Assembly: GCF_030489605.1 (NCBI RefSeq) | Contig: NZ_JAUKFY010000003.1 | Span: 310,001-374,000, forward strand | Direction of reading: 5' to 3' | Length of the DNA stretch: 64,000 nt | Source of the DNA: Brevibacillus laterosporus | Lineage (GTDB): Bacteria; Bacillota; Bacilli; Brevibacillales; Brevibacillaceae | Shown here: piece after piece, positions 10,101 through 18,421 of the stretch | Layout: each line of letters starts with the position of its first letter | Numbering within the stretch: the stretch's first letter is position 1 | The notes under the pieces: generated by a model | What the model was told of the DNA's origin: nothing | What the model saw: the letters and a program-made list of their open reading frames with translations, nothing else | The model's database searches: none | Translations under genes and position numbers: made by a program

Positions 10101-10566
10101 TGGTGAATAACAGCAAACGACCCGCCTGTCTAACTCCTGATGCTCCACTGATTCCATCTGTGATCGTCAGCTCAGGCGAAAGCCAATCCGTAATGTATGG
10201 TTCTAAAATGCTTCTGTTCTGCAATACTCCGCCAATCTCCGGATTAGAAAGCAACACAAATTCTGACATAGGATCAAGACCAATACCCTTGTAACGCTTA
10301 TTGCGATCATGCTCATTTGTTTCAAAGGCGACAAACTCAATATTATCCGGTTTTTCCTTCCGTTTTTTCGATAAAGAATCCACCGGTAGCTTGAAACGTC
10401 TGTTTACCTGATATTTTAAACGGAGCAAAGCATCAATCCCCGTTCCACCTAAACCAATAACAAGCATCGGGTTATCAATCGTATCTACACGAATCTTCTC
10501 ACTGACGATTCCCCCGCCTAAAGATACATCCAACTGCTGAATATGTTCTCTCACAACTGCTCTCAT
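7177..10566 (-). CDS. Large tubulin/FtsZ-like GTPase
   Basis: 1129 aa. Nucleotide-binding signatures of the tubulin-like superfamily are visible: VIGLGGTG at 36-43 and the tubulin signature loop ISGGTGSG at 187-194, followed by a helix and the strand LGYLFTPDVN. The N-terminal ~450 residues fit the tubulin-like (Tubulin_2 type) domain; the remainder is mostly alpha-helical with coiled-coil stretches near 540-600 and 1000-1110. About three times the length of FtsZ, so it is not a cell-division FtsZ. No membrane segment. Start has a good GGAGAGG site. Lies 15 bp after the exported VWA gene and 19 bp before its 782-aa neighbour. Probably a cytoskeletal-like GTP-driven scaffold of the operon's machine; whether it forms filaments is unknown. 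Confidence 0.8.
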   Translation of the reverse strand: MRAVVREHIQQLDVSLGGGIVSEKIRVDTIDNPMLVIGLGGTGIDALLRLKYQVNRRFKLPVDSLSKKRKEKPDNIEFVAFETNEHDRNKRYKGIGLDPMSEFVLLSNPEIGGVLQNRSILEPYITDWLSPELTITDGISGASGVRQAGRLLLFTKITQVVQTLEKKIKMLTEGTNKKLIVFILTGISGGTGSGCFMDIAYIVRGILEREFGSAGVDKVNSLGYLFTPDVNLSNKSLSSHTRDYIMKNGYAALKELDYWMNADERMDRFKQQYGNALNVSSPMPPFNLCHLISATNLEGKALENAYDYCMNVTAENITNFMASEEKRSGEEFAIHDYISNIRTNINQMPKAYAANYQYNVIGASSAVLPIEEMTTYLAYRLFKKMENMFIAAPTQEDVEKFARKLGIDIDSISKRFEERVPEPIPGYENSERLSYSNVISQQVVSIDHELEQGYLAKAREEYIKCKKQLPGELTTTFSELITRVFLHAQQGPFFASRLIHSDKGFSLLKMVLSYIESLKLNLESFPREIEGARETANEKLGDARSAFISKEKKKNSYLEAKITEYQLLADHEKLEQMIEFYEELYRRLSDENNRIYSVFTEILNTLNQIFEKNGDILINGGEEMDRTGNKTYYWNIVSVPDIAKVIANTIDEKDTDDLIRDFTAELLKRSDHWIKETEVDIVGAISDFLSDKFSHLITMSMEEFLLMKYGQDETLDRIVERKIASKLDEEAIPVFHLSNNLGNMNFPSWGFVSVPLQAPSILKGIKNYQNTSISGSRFTVKESGVKNRIFWLNTKNGVPLFAYTPLKVYEESYERTILEKEGVGRHLVQSEKNNWTYLPSPIPEKSWGETYLNVRVKEYNAKVRELFDRAVRFGCIIEKDSENQTSNRYDCIITKPFEITAFLAKYKLDKDPSKGSPGEIKRCLTELKGFMEQGLEQEYAKDLFGSINEEMAKENLIRSPELIRLLQQEVRKYEDIESKISELEQIIQSIQGEEELLNRFIEALYTGTICKKGALYVYDKDEEEEAWEPFVNLMKVNKHVEFAIYNQYRNLDGKQMTALQRKASKRSDQMTSAVDTQELLTKLEEITAAFQETKNELEYDRDDYVNGEEMYRFYKKVWSKVNDMRKTLQ

Positions 10567-10581
10567 ATAATCGATCCTCTC

Positions 10582-12363
10582 CTAGATGATGTAGTCAATA
10601 AAGACTGATTTGTTTACACCAGAAAGGGATACCTTGATTCGATCGTTCTTTTTTAATTCCCTTCCTTTACTTGCATCTAGTACTCTTCCAGCCTTTTCAA
10701 TCTGACAATCAGATTTGTTTTGAATGATAAGCGTGTCATTTTTGCCTGGTAGAAAAATGATTTTGTCTGTCTCCTGAAACTCTGGGGCAAGCTGAAGCAA
10801 TTGATGCAATTTCACCTTACCTTTAAAGACATTTAGTTTTTTATACTGTGGACTCGACTTTTCGCCTGTATCCTCATTGATAATTTCGATAGCCATTTGC
10901 CCCATAAATCCTTTGTTTGCCTTCTTCCAGATGGACAGTACGTATAAAGCAATCGCAATAAGTAAAATCAGACCAAGAGTACCACCAACCGTCATGACCC
11001 ATGGAAAAGGCTTTTCTTCCCCTGTTGGGGCAGTTGCAGGTTGCTGTGCTCCCGTTGCCCCTGCATTTGCTGCATTCACAGTAACAGTCTGTGTTTCTCG
11101 ATAAAAACTGTTATCCTCTGCTTTCACTTTAATCTCGTATTGATGGGAAGCCGGGATTGTAAAGGTCCCTGTAAATCCACTGCCTGTATTCGTTAATTCC
11201 ATTTCACTTGTTTTGTGGTCTGTTACATCGTTAACGAGCAGCTTTGCCTTCATGCTTTTGTAAAGATCAGTGCTAGTTATTTTTTGTCCATTACTAACTA
11301 GTTCTGCTTTAATTTGGATATCATCGCCAGCTTTGTATGTCTTAGCAGGGATCGGCTCCATTGCGAGCTGCACGTCATAATTAAAGATCATGTTGATATC
11401 AATCTTATCCTTGGCTGCTCCTTTGACCTGTAGCTTCCAATCTCCCTGCCGGGGTTTTAGCATTTTAATCATGGAATATGCATTTGATTTCGAGAAATGA
11501 ACCTGATTAGACGGAACTGACACCGGCTTGCCAGACGGATCAAACAGCTTTACCTGTACGGCATTCTTCGACATGATCGAAATATTTGCTTCCAATACAT
11601 TGGTGTTAGGTATCGAGATTGTTACGTCCTGAAAGGCTCCATTTGAAGTCATGCTTTTCACAGGAACAACCTTCAGCTTTAGATGATTAGCAAAAATCTC
11701 GCTGAGAATTTGCGGTAACTTGTCAGCCGTACTTGTTTCAAAGAACTTGCCATTCGTTTCTGCCGCGATCTGTTGCAAAGTTGTTCTGTTTAATTGTCCA
11801 TCAGCATTAAGTCCTATCGTATAGATAGGGTACCCTTTGCTTTTGGCCATTTGTACCGCATCCTGCAATTTTTGATCAGACATCTGCTGTGTGCGATTGG
11901 AATCCTTATTTAAAAAGTTATTTCCATCTGCTAACAGCACAACGATGGGAGAATGCGCCGGGTCATGTCCTGCATCTAAAATTTTTACTGCTTCATCGAC
12001 CCCTACAGAAATATCGGTGTATGCGCCTTTTTGCAAGCTGTCAATAAAGGCTTTGATTTGCTGCTTATCTTGATCGGATTTAACCTCAATCAGTGCCTTT
12101 TCGCGCTCAATTTTATCCGTATATGCGATGACCCCGATCTTATTCCCCTGAATAGAGGTCATATCGACAAACATTTTCATTGCTTCGTTACTTACTTTGT
12201 TTTTATCACTTTGGGTCATGGAATTGCTGACGTCTACAACCAACACAGCGTCCATTTTATCTCCACCAGTCTGTGCAAAACCAAACGTGGCACCTGCGGT
12301 TAGAGAAGTCAACAGAAGTCCCACGCACAATATATGCTGAAAAAACTTCTTACATTGAAGCAT
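10582..12363 (-). CDS. Exported, membrane-anchored VWA-domain protein
   Basis: 593 aa. Signal peptide at 1-30 ending near GFA-QTGG. VWA domain from about residue 38 with MIDAS DVSNSM (D44, S46, S48) and a later LLADGNN. Two or more beta-sandwich repeats follow (about 225-425), then a Pro/Ala/Thr-rich linker, one transmembrane helix near 450-475 (PWVMTVGGTLGLILLIAIAL) and a ~100-residue cytoplasmic tail. So the VWA domain lies outside the membrane and the tail could contact the tubulin-like protein. First gene of the minus operon; ATG preceded by GGAGG at nine bases. Distant relatives include secreted VWA/choice-of-anchor proteins; the ligand is unknown. Confidence 0.75.
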   Translation of the reverse strand: MLQCKKFFQHILCVGLLLTSLTAGATFGFAQTGGDKMDAVLVVDVSNSMTQSDKNKVSNEAMKMFVDMTSIQGNKIGVIAYTDKIEREKALIEVKSDQDKQQIKAFIDSLQKGAYTDISVGVDEAVKILDAGHDPAHSPIVVLLADGNNFLNKDSNRTQQMSDQKLQDAVQMAKSKGYPIYTIGLNADGQLNRTTLQQIAAETNGKFFETSTADKLPQILSEIFANHLKLKVVPVKSMTSNGAFQDVTISIPNTNVLEANISIMSKNAVQVKLFDPSGKPVSVPSNQVHFSKSNAYSMIKMLKPRQGDWKLQVKGAAKDKIDINMIFNYDVQLAMEPIPAKTYKAGDDIQIKAELVSNGQKITSTDLYKSMKAKLLVNDVTDHKTSEMELTNTGSGFTGTFTIPASHQYEIKVKAEDNSFYRETQTVTVNAANAGATGAQQPATAPTGEEKPFPWVMTVGGTLGLILLIAIALYVLSIWKKANKGFMGQMAIEIINEDTGEKSSPQYKKLNVFKGKVKLHQLLQLAPEFQETDKIIFLPGKNDTLIIQNKSDCQIEKAGRVLDASKGRELKKNDRIKVSLSGVNKSVFIDYII

Positions 12364-12567
12364 GTTATTGAACCTCCGCTACTTAATTTTTTGTAAAAAA
12401 TATCCAATATTTTTGAACGACTATTGCAAAGAATATGACTATATGACAAGATTACCACTATATTTTACAATTAAAAAGAGAAAAGCCATGTTAGATCCAT
12501 ATAACGTTATACGGACGTATGTACTATTATGTTACATATTTCGACATTGATATTTGGAGAATGATAG

Positions 12568-12717
12568 ATGATAACTTATATCTTTTTAGCTATTGCTTTG
12601 GTACTACTGGGCTATCGCTTTACTCAACTATGGCTATTTAAACGAAAATGTAAAACAGAAGCTGAGATGGATCAGTATCTTCATGCGATGTTAAATAATG
12701 AAGGTGAGCAAAAATGA
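12568..12717 (+). CDS. 49-aa single-pass membrane peptide leading the plus operon
   Basis: ATG 12568 has TGGAGA seven bases upstream. The product begins MITYIFLAIALVLLGYRF, one hydrophobic helix, followed by a basic stop-transfer segment (FKRKCK) and a short acidic tail. Its TGA overlaps the ATG of the zinc-ribbon gene as ATGA, strong evidence that it is translated and coupled. An ATG seven bases earlier (12561) opens a 26-codon frame in another phase and lacks a ribosome site. No family recognised; likely a small subunit of the membrane complex. Confidence 0.6.
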   Translation: MITYIFLAIALVLLGYRFTQLWLFKRKCKTEAEMDQYLHAMLNNEGEQK

Positions 12718-13655
12718 AGACAAAAACTGGTGTTCAATTCAGAAAGACTGTTAAAACAACTCATGCCTTTGAACGTTTAAAATATTGTCCAAAATGTCAT
12801 TCCTATTCTGTTCTGCGGGATACGGAATGCCCCTTTTGCGAAAAAAACGTAACACTTCTGCCTATCCGTGCTGTCTCAGCAGCCACTACCAGACGACACG
12901 TGCAAATTAGCTTTCTTTGGATTGGTCTGTTTGTCTGTCTCGCCGCTATTTTTGCTGATACGACAATGAATTTGGTACTTGCGTGCAGTGGAGGCGTTCT
13001 TCTCTTTTTGCTCTTTTGGCTCATGCAGAAGCGGTATGGCTCCTACGAACAAAAGGTTCATTTTGAACAGTTCATCAAAACGGAGCAGGAGAATATTAAA
13101 AATGCTCTCTATCGACAGCTAGAGGAAATTGATGCTGATGTAAAGGCAAAAAAATATAAGGATGCCTATGAAAAAATCAGAGAAGTTGGCTACTTTATCG
13201 ACTCCGATTTGGTAAAAATTCTCAAGGTTAAATATCTCAATCACTTTGTACTACGTAAGGACATGGAATTGGAGTTAGATACGCTGATCCCATCTGATTA
13301 CAATTATCATTTTATTGCCTATCTGCATGAGGTACTAAAAGTCCAACCGTGGTTAGTAAAACAAGCTGTTGTAGATTATGTTATTTCAAATAAATCGTAT
13401 ATTCTTCAGGAAAGTAATGGGGCGCAAATCCTAGGTCAGGTTGCAGGGGCATCTTTACGAGTACGAGCTCATATAGATCAATATCAGGATTTTATTATTG
13501 AGTTCATAGAATATTTACCTAAGGAGCGTTTGATTCGTTTAGCTAAAATGGTGAGTGCCCGTCAAAATAGTCAGTGGGCCAAATTATATGAAGCTACCAA
13601 GAGACACGTGGATCAGCACTACTCGTTCGATCCCGAACTGAAAGGATTGCTATGA
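12714..13655 (+). CDS. Zinc-ribbon protein with two transmembrane helices
   Basis: 313 aa. N-terminal zinc ribbon CPKC (residues 23-26) and CPFC (38-41). Two closely spaced hydrophobic helices at about 63-80 and 84-103 form a hairpin, and the last ~200 residues are charged and helical (tetratricopeptide-like periodicity around 120-300), likely cytoplasmic. Start overlaps the 49-aa gene, stop overlaps the next gene (13652), so the three are one translational unit. Transcribed away from the VWA/tubulin-like operon, with about 200 bp between the two. Not assigned to a named family; its zinc ribbon echoes the split CxxC pairs of the operon's GTPase. Confidence 0.65.
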   Translation: MKTKTGVQFRKTVKTTHAFERLKYCPKCHSYSVLRDTECPFCEKNVTLLPIRAVSAATTRRHVQISFLWIGLFVCLAAIFADTTMNLVLACSGGVLLFLLFWLMQKRYGSYEQKVHFEQFIKTEQENIKNALYRQLEEIDADVKAKKYKDAYEKIREVGYFIDSDLVKILKVKYLNHFVLRKDMELELDTLIPSDYNYHFIAYLHEVLKVQPWLVKQAVVDYVISNKSYILQESNGAQILGQVAGASLRVRAHIDQYQDFIIEFIEYLPKERLIRLAKMVSARQNSQWAKLYEATKRHVDQHYSFDPELKGLL

Positions 13656-15478
13656 AGAAATTTATTAGCAAACTACTCCCTGTCTATCAACGTTCACTCT
13701 GGATTCGGAACATCCTGCTAATTCTATTCCTGTTAGCTTTAATTGCCATGGGTGTAAAGATTAGATATAGCCTGAAAAAAATCAATTTATACGAAGAAGC
13801 AAAAAAGCACTATCAGGAAAGAAATCTGCTTGCGGCCCAAGAAAGCTTCGCTAAAGCACAAGCCATTACTACTATCAGCTATGGCGATGAAGCATGGGAT
13901 AGACCATTATCCACACTGCGTTCAATTCGCCAACAGCTAGAATCCATCTCTTGGCAGATTCATGCTGCCGCAGGAAATAATCAGGCAGGAGATATGCTAG
14001 AGCTGTATACGACCTACCACACCTTTAAACAGCACGCCCTGCAGGAAGAACAGCTATTCGTAGATTTTTTCACACAAGTTTCTGAAGGGCATGCAATCGA
14101 AGCGACTTTAAAAAATTACTTTCTTGCTATGAAAAAGACCTATGCGACATCTATGCAGGAAAACTTGAATCAGCAAAATTATCGTGATGAACGCTTTGTT
14201 CATTCTTTGGTCGCTATTCCTGATGAATTTTTTGGCGGGGAAAAACAGAAGAAACAGGAGCTCATTTCCCTTTTTCGTTCCTATGATCAAAAAAAATATA
14301 GGGATGTAACAAACAGAAGTACCTTTGACCAGGTAATCCAATCAGCCTCCAGAAGCTTACGTGCTTATAAGCAAGTAGATATACAAGGTGATTGGTTACT
14401 TGCTTTACTAGAAAAGTATGCTAGCTCCAAGATCAAGCACTCGATTCGCAATAAGGACCTAGACACCTTTATCATGCAGGTAAAGGCTTACCGTCAAATT
14501 AGTGACGTGCTACCTGCTGATTCGGAGTCCATCAGCCTGCTTGATCAACATCTCGCCTCTCAGCTAAAGCAAGCGGAACGTTACATAAAAGCAAACCAGT
14601 TTGAAAAGGCACGTAACCTGTATCAAAAGCTAAGCGAGCTTCAGGATACATCCCAGCTCGTAACAGAATTAGAAGAACGCTGGACCAAGCATGATCCAAT
14701 TCGCCTATTGAAAGAGAAATATCCAGATAAAGCGTTTGGAATCACCCTAACAGGAGAGAAACGCTGGGGGTCTGTCGTTTATTCAGCCGGTATTTCAGAG
14801 GAAGATCAACATCTTCATTTGGCAGCAAAAATGCCGGATGATCATTCTGTTCTGTACCTAGAGAAGTCTTTTCATACAGACACAAAGCTAAAAAATCTCA
14901 GTATTTCAGATGCATTAATCAGTAAAGAGACCCCTGTCCTCATTGTGGAAACAACAGGTAAAAACCGTCTCTCTACATACTATGGATTTGTTCCCGATTT
15001 ATCCAAAAAAGATTGGGTGAAGCTATTTGAGGTAGAAGCAGATGGATTTACAGCGGAAGGCACAGGCTTCGTAATTCTAGAAAATGCCGAGGGCAAAGGG
15101 GAAAAGGAAATAGCATCCTTTAAGCTAGAGGATAATGGACTTGTCTATGAGAAAAAGATAAGGGATTATCTATCGCCGTCCCCCGAAACTGAGCCTGAGG
15201 CAGATTCAGACACGGAAACAGATGAGAAAGCCGAATCAGGAACACAAGAAACCTCCCCGCCGGATAATGCCCCAGCCTCTCCTGCCAAAACAGACGGGAT
15301 GGAAAATGGATCCGCCGAGGATTCCATCAAGGTTTATGCGGGCCCAGGTGAAGAATACGGCGTAATTGGCCAGATCAAAAAGGGTAGTTCCATTGAGGGC
15401 ATAGCTGATGAAAACGGTTGGTGTCAAATCTCATTTAACGGAAATTCCGGCTGGGTACGCCCTGACCTATCACCGTAA
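13652..15478 (+). CDS. Membrane-anchored protein with C-terminal SH3b domain
   Basis: 608 aa. One N-terminal membrane helix near 17-37, then a long helical region with tetratricopeptide-like spacing (about 45-345), a beta-rich domain (350-500), an acidic linker with many Glu/Thr/Pro residues (505-550), and a bacterial SH3 domain at the end (KVYAGPGEEYGVIGQI ... GWCQISFNGNSGWV). SH3b domains usually bind peptidoglycan or peptides, so the bulk is expected outside the cell with a single N-terminal anchor. Overlaps the preceding stop by four bases. Followed by a strong terminator. Probable envelope-side part of the divergent system. Confidence 0.7.
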   Translation: MKKFISKLLPVYQRSLWIRNILLILFLLALIAMGVKIRYSLKKINLYEEAKKHYQERNLLAAQESFAKAQAITTISYGDEAWDRPLSTLRSIRQQLESISWQIHAAAGNNQAGDMLELYTTYHTFKQHALQEEQLFVDFFTQVSEGHAIEATLKNYFLAMKKTYATSMQENLNQQNYRDERFVHSLVAIPDEFFGGEKQKKQELISLFRSYDQKKYRDVTNRSTFDQVIQSASRSLRAYKQVDIQGDWLLALLEKYASSKIKHSIRNKDLDTFIMQVKAYRQISDVLPADSESISLLDQHLASQLKQAERYIKANQFEKARNLYQKLSELQDTSQLVTELEERWTKHDPIRLLKEKYPDKAFGITLTGEKRWGSVVYSAGISEEDQHLHLAAKMPDDHSVLYLEKSFHTDTKLKNLSISDALISKETPVLIVETTGKNRLSTYYGFVPDLSKKDWVKLFEVEADGFTAEGTGFVILENAEGKGEKEIASFKLEDNGLVYEKKIRDYLSPSPETEPEADSDTETDEKAESGTQETSPPDNAPASPAKTDGMENGSAEDSIKVYAGPGEEYGVIGQIKKGSSIEGIADENGWCQISFNGNSGWVRPDLSP

Positions 15479-15520
15479 GCGAGTACGTATAGATAAAAAA
15501 GCAATTTGAAGCCTAATAAA

Positions 15521-15560
15521 AACAAGCTGGCAGAGCTAAGATTTCGCCAGCTTGTTTTTG
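15521..15560. terminator. Rho-independent terminator, usable on both strands
   Basis: Perfect 11-bp stem (15521-15531 with 15546-15556) of sequence AACAAGCTGGC, 14-base loop, T-run after it on the plus strand and A-run before it. Ends the SH3b operon and probably also the chemoreceptor gene from the other side. Confidence 0.85.
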
Positions 15561-15603
15561 TTTCTATCTTTTTTGCTCCTGCCTTTAGAGAAAAGGTTAT
15601 CAG

Positions 15604-17319
15604 TTACTGAATTTTAAATTGAGCCAATAGCTTCTCAAGTTCCTTAACTGTCTCATTCATTTTCATAGAATGATTAGCCATTTCATTTGTAGAAGCCGAT
15701 TGATCCTGAATAGATTGTACAGTTTCATTTGTAGAACCAGCTACTTGGGTAGCAGTAGAAGATATTTCTGCTAACGACGCATTTATTTCTTCGGTTCCTG
15801 CTGACATTTCTTCTGTTGTTGCAGATACCTCTTGAATTTGATACGTAATTTCATTTATTTCTTCCACAATAGCATTGAAGGCTTTGCCTGCCTCATTGGC
15901 TGTAATAATTCCTTGTTTTGCCTCTTGCTGTCCTTTCTCCATGACATGAACAGCATCTTTCGAATCCTGCTGGATATAGGTAATCAAATGATTGATTTCA
16001 CTGGCCGATTGCTTGGATTCCTCCGCCAGCTTTCTCACCTCGTCTGCAACTACAGAGAAGCCTCTTCCAAATTCACCCGCACGAGCCGCCTCAATCGCCG
16101 CATTTAGCGCCAATAGATTTGTCTGTTCAGCAATATCGGTAATGGACAACAAGGCTTTATCAATCTGCTGTGTATTTGCCAGCAAACGGCTGATAACAGC
16201 TGATGTTTCCTCTACAGAATTATGAATCGTATCCATTTGTGTAATGAATTGCTCCACTACCTGACTGCCTTCTCTCGCCTGTTCCACTGTAGTGATTGCT
16301 AATTCAGCAACTGTCGAAGAAGATTCGGCCACTCGCTGTACTCCGGTTGACATTTCATCCATGGCCTTAGCACTTTCCTGAATACTTAGCATTTGTCCTT
16401 GCACTTGTCGGTTCATTTCATCAATGGTAACTACAGCGTTACTAGAGATAGCAGAAACATTTTGTGTTTCGTGTAGCATATTGTCTGTTGAAACCATTAC
16501 GGTGTTTGTTGCTACTTGAACTTTTCCCATCAACTGCTGAAGATTTTCTAGCATTTCATTGAAAGAGGAGACGATGCTTCCCATCTCGTCTTTTGATTCA
16601 TAGGAGGTGCGAATGGTTAAATCTCCTTGAGCTACTTGTTTCATATCTGCTTCTAGTAGATCAATAGGATGCTTAATCGATTTGCTGACAATATAGCCTA
16701 TAATACTAATAAAGATAACAACTAGTAAGGCTACAATACCAAACATAAGTATCGTAAAATTGGCCTCCTGATAATTTTCAGTTTGGATTTTATCTGCTTT
16801 TTCTTGTAAGTAAGTTAATAATTTGTTAAGAGAAACAATGGCATCTGTTCGAGAAGGCTGAAGCTCGGCTAGGTAATACGTATATGCTTCTGCATTTTTA
16901 TTTTGACTAGCCAATGAAATTGTTTTGTTTGTAAGATCACGCAGCTTGCCATAGCTAGTGCTAAATCCTTCGTATAATTCTTTTTCCTCCACTGGGATAC
17001 GGGTGCTTTCCAATTTTTTGATTAAATCATCATTCTCTGCGCGTAACTCCTTGATGATTTTATCAAGCTGGTTGTTCCTTGTATCATCAGTGGTAATCAT
17101 ATATTCCAAAACATTCATATGAACCCTAAAGAAATTCGATTCTAAATCTCCTAACCACTGAATGGGAAGCAAGCAATCCTCGTACATGCCTAAGGCAGCT
17201 TCGTCCCCTTTTTTTAATCCGCTGTACCCTAATGACGATAACGCTACAAAAGATAAGATGGACGTTAAAATGATGAGTAATAATTTCGTTCTTATTTTTA
17301 AGTTTTGAAATATCCGCAT
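15604..17319 (-). CDS. Methyl-accepting chemotaxis protein
   Basis: 571 aa from ATG 17319, chosen because AAGGAG lies six bases upstream; an in-frame start 17 codons earlier has no ribosome site. Membrane helix 12-32, a periplasm-type four-helix-bundle ligand domain (33-185), second helix near 188-210, HAMP linker to about 264, then the methyl-accepting signalling domain with the conserved hairpin tip around [15 protein letters not shown] and [11 protein letters not shown]. Passes stimulus to the CheA/CheW array at the cell pole. Stands alone here with no che genes nearby, as is usual for Bacillales receptors. The ligand cannot be told from sequence. Confidence 0.92.
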   Translation of the reverse strand: MRIFQNLKIRTKLLLIILTSILSFVALSSLGYSGLKKGDEAALGMYEDCLLPIQWLGDLESNFFRVHMNVLEYMITTDDTRNNQLDKIIKELRAENDDLIKKLESTRIPVEEKELYEGFSTSYGKLRDLTNKTISLASQNKNAEAYTYYLAELQPSRTDAIVSLNKLLTYLQEKADKIQTENYQEANFTILMFGIVALLVVIFISIIGYIVSKSIKHPIDLLEADMKQVAQGDLTIRTSYESKDEMGSIVSSFNEMLENLQQLMGKVQVATNTVMVSTDNMLHETQNVSAISSNAVVTIDEMNRQVQGQMLSIQESAKAMDEMSTGVQRVAESSSTVAELAITTVEQAREGSQVVEQFITQMDTIHNSVEETSAVISRLLANTQQIDKALLSITDIAEQTNLLALNAAIEAARAGEFGRGFSVVADEVRKLAEESKQSASEINHLITYIQQDSKDAVHVMEKGQQEAKQGIITANEAGKAFNAIVEEINEITYQIQEVSATTEEMSAGTEEINASLAEISSTATQVAGSTNETVQSIQDQSASTNEMANHSMKMNETVKELEKLLAQFKIQ

Positions 17320-17742
17320 GGGGGTCTCCTTACTTGTAGAAATTTCTAATTTAATTATATAATGCTCCAAACTGAAAACGATACTTCTTTTGAAAAAATT
17401 GTTTAATTTTGTCGAAAAACATTAATTAATGTCGATAAATATATTTTTTATCGAAATATTAAGAGTAGCATTATAAAAAAGACACCTCTGATCCTTATTA
17501 AAATTGGAATAATGCCCAACCCTTCTCTTTTTATTATCGAACTTTTTATACGAAACATTTATTCTATCCGACAGTTACTTACTGTTTACGGCTTATAAAT
17601 AGGCATAATGCATGTAACCCTAATAGTTTTTCTGCTATTAGGGTTACACGTTACATTCTTATCTAATTGTCTGTCTTGGTATCATTTAATCAGAGAGCGC
17701 TTGGTCAGTATTTATCCATTTGTGGGTATGTAACGGATAATT
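17320..17742. other. Gene-free AT-rich stretch with one long inverted repeat
   Basis: Holds the promoter region of the chemoreceptor and a perfect 13-bp inverted repeat at 17614-17647 (GTAACCCTAATAG, 8-base loop). No T-run follows on either strand, so it is a poor standard terminator. No coding frame with a ribosome site seen. Confidence 0.5.
17614..17647. repeat. 13-bp perfect inverted repeat
   Basis: Arms 17614-17626 and 17635-17647. Lies about 95 bp downstream of the small membrane-protein gene on the minus strand and may end its transcript, although the U-run is missing. Confidence 0.6.
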
Positions 17743-18060
17743 TCATGTATGCTTACGGTTTATCTTGTAATCTTTAAGTAGTAAAAAATACCAGTAACCA
17801 ATCTCAACTACTGCAGCTGCACCGAATATTGCCCAAATTTCCCCTGAACAAAGCTTTCGAAAGAAAAATTCAATTTCATTGCCATATCCCCTTGTCAATG
17901 CATGTAAAAAGAAAACAATTGGTGCTAGAATAGAAAAAATTAACGTAATAGCTGAAAAAAGTGTATGCTTTTTCTTAATTATGCAAACAATCGCCAGAAT
18001 GATAGTTATTAAAATGAATAGATAGTAAAGAACCCAAAACCAAAGTGGCATTGTTGCCAT
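17743..18060 (-). CDS. Small membrane protein of unknown function
   Basis: 105 aa with three hydrophobic helices (about 5-28, 34-54, 74-94) and basic ends (KKK after helix 1, KINRKH at the C-terminus). Start ATG 18060 has GGGAG eight bases upstream. No motif or family recognised. Single gene between the chemoreceptor and the anti-sigma operon. Confidence 0.55.
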   Translation of the reverse strand: MATMPLWFWVLYYLFILITIILAIVCIIKKKHTLFSAITLIFSILAPIVFFLHALTRGYGNEIEFFFRKLCSGEIWAIFGAAAVVEIGYWYFLLLKDYKINRKHT

Positions 18061-18421
18061 AAGCTTTGCTCCCTTCTTAATTATTCACAATCCACGGTAT
18101 GTTAAACCATTCAGTAAAATGACTCATGTTAAAAGCGTAACGGTTTTCGCGATAATATAGCCTATTTCATAATTATAAAATCTTGAACCTTGATGTCTTC
18201 CTTAGGGAGATTAAATAATTGTTCAATTTTTACTGTCGTTATATCAATAATACAGAATTTTCCTATCTTTTAATAGCCAATTTTGACGCAACAGGTATTA
18301 TGTTTTCTCGATAAGGTTCACACAAAAAATGGACAGGCAATTTTTCCTGTCCATTTTCTTGTTATACACAGCTCAATATTATTTTTCTTGCCTCCATTAC
18401 TTTTCGCGCAACCATTATTTC
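18061..18421. other. Intergenic stretch with terminator
   Basis: Contains the terminator of the sigma/anti-sigma operon at 18324-18358 and the upstream region of the small membrane-protein gene. Nothing else was recognised. Confidence 0.5.
18324..18358 (-). terminator. Terminator of the sigma/anti-sigma operon
   Basis: Perfect 12-bp stem AAAATGGACAGG (18326-18337 with 18346-18357), followed on the minus strand by six T. About 65 bp after the anti-sigma stop codon. Confidence 0.85.

Noticed and set aside
7177-10566. Calling the tubulin-like protein FtsZ
   Set aside because: It is about three times FtsZ length, lacks the FtsZ C-terminal peptide and sits outside the dcw cluster.
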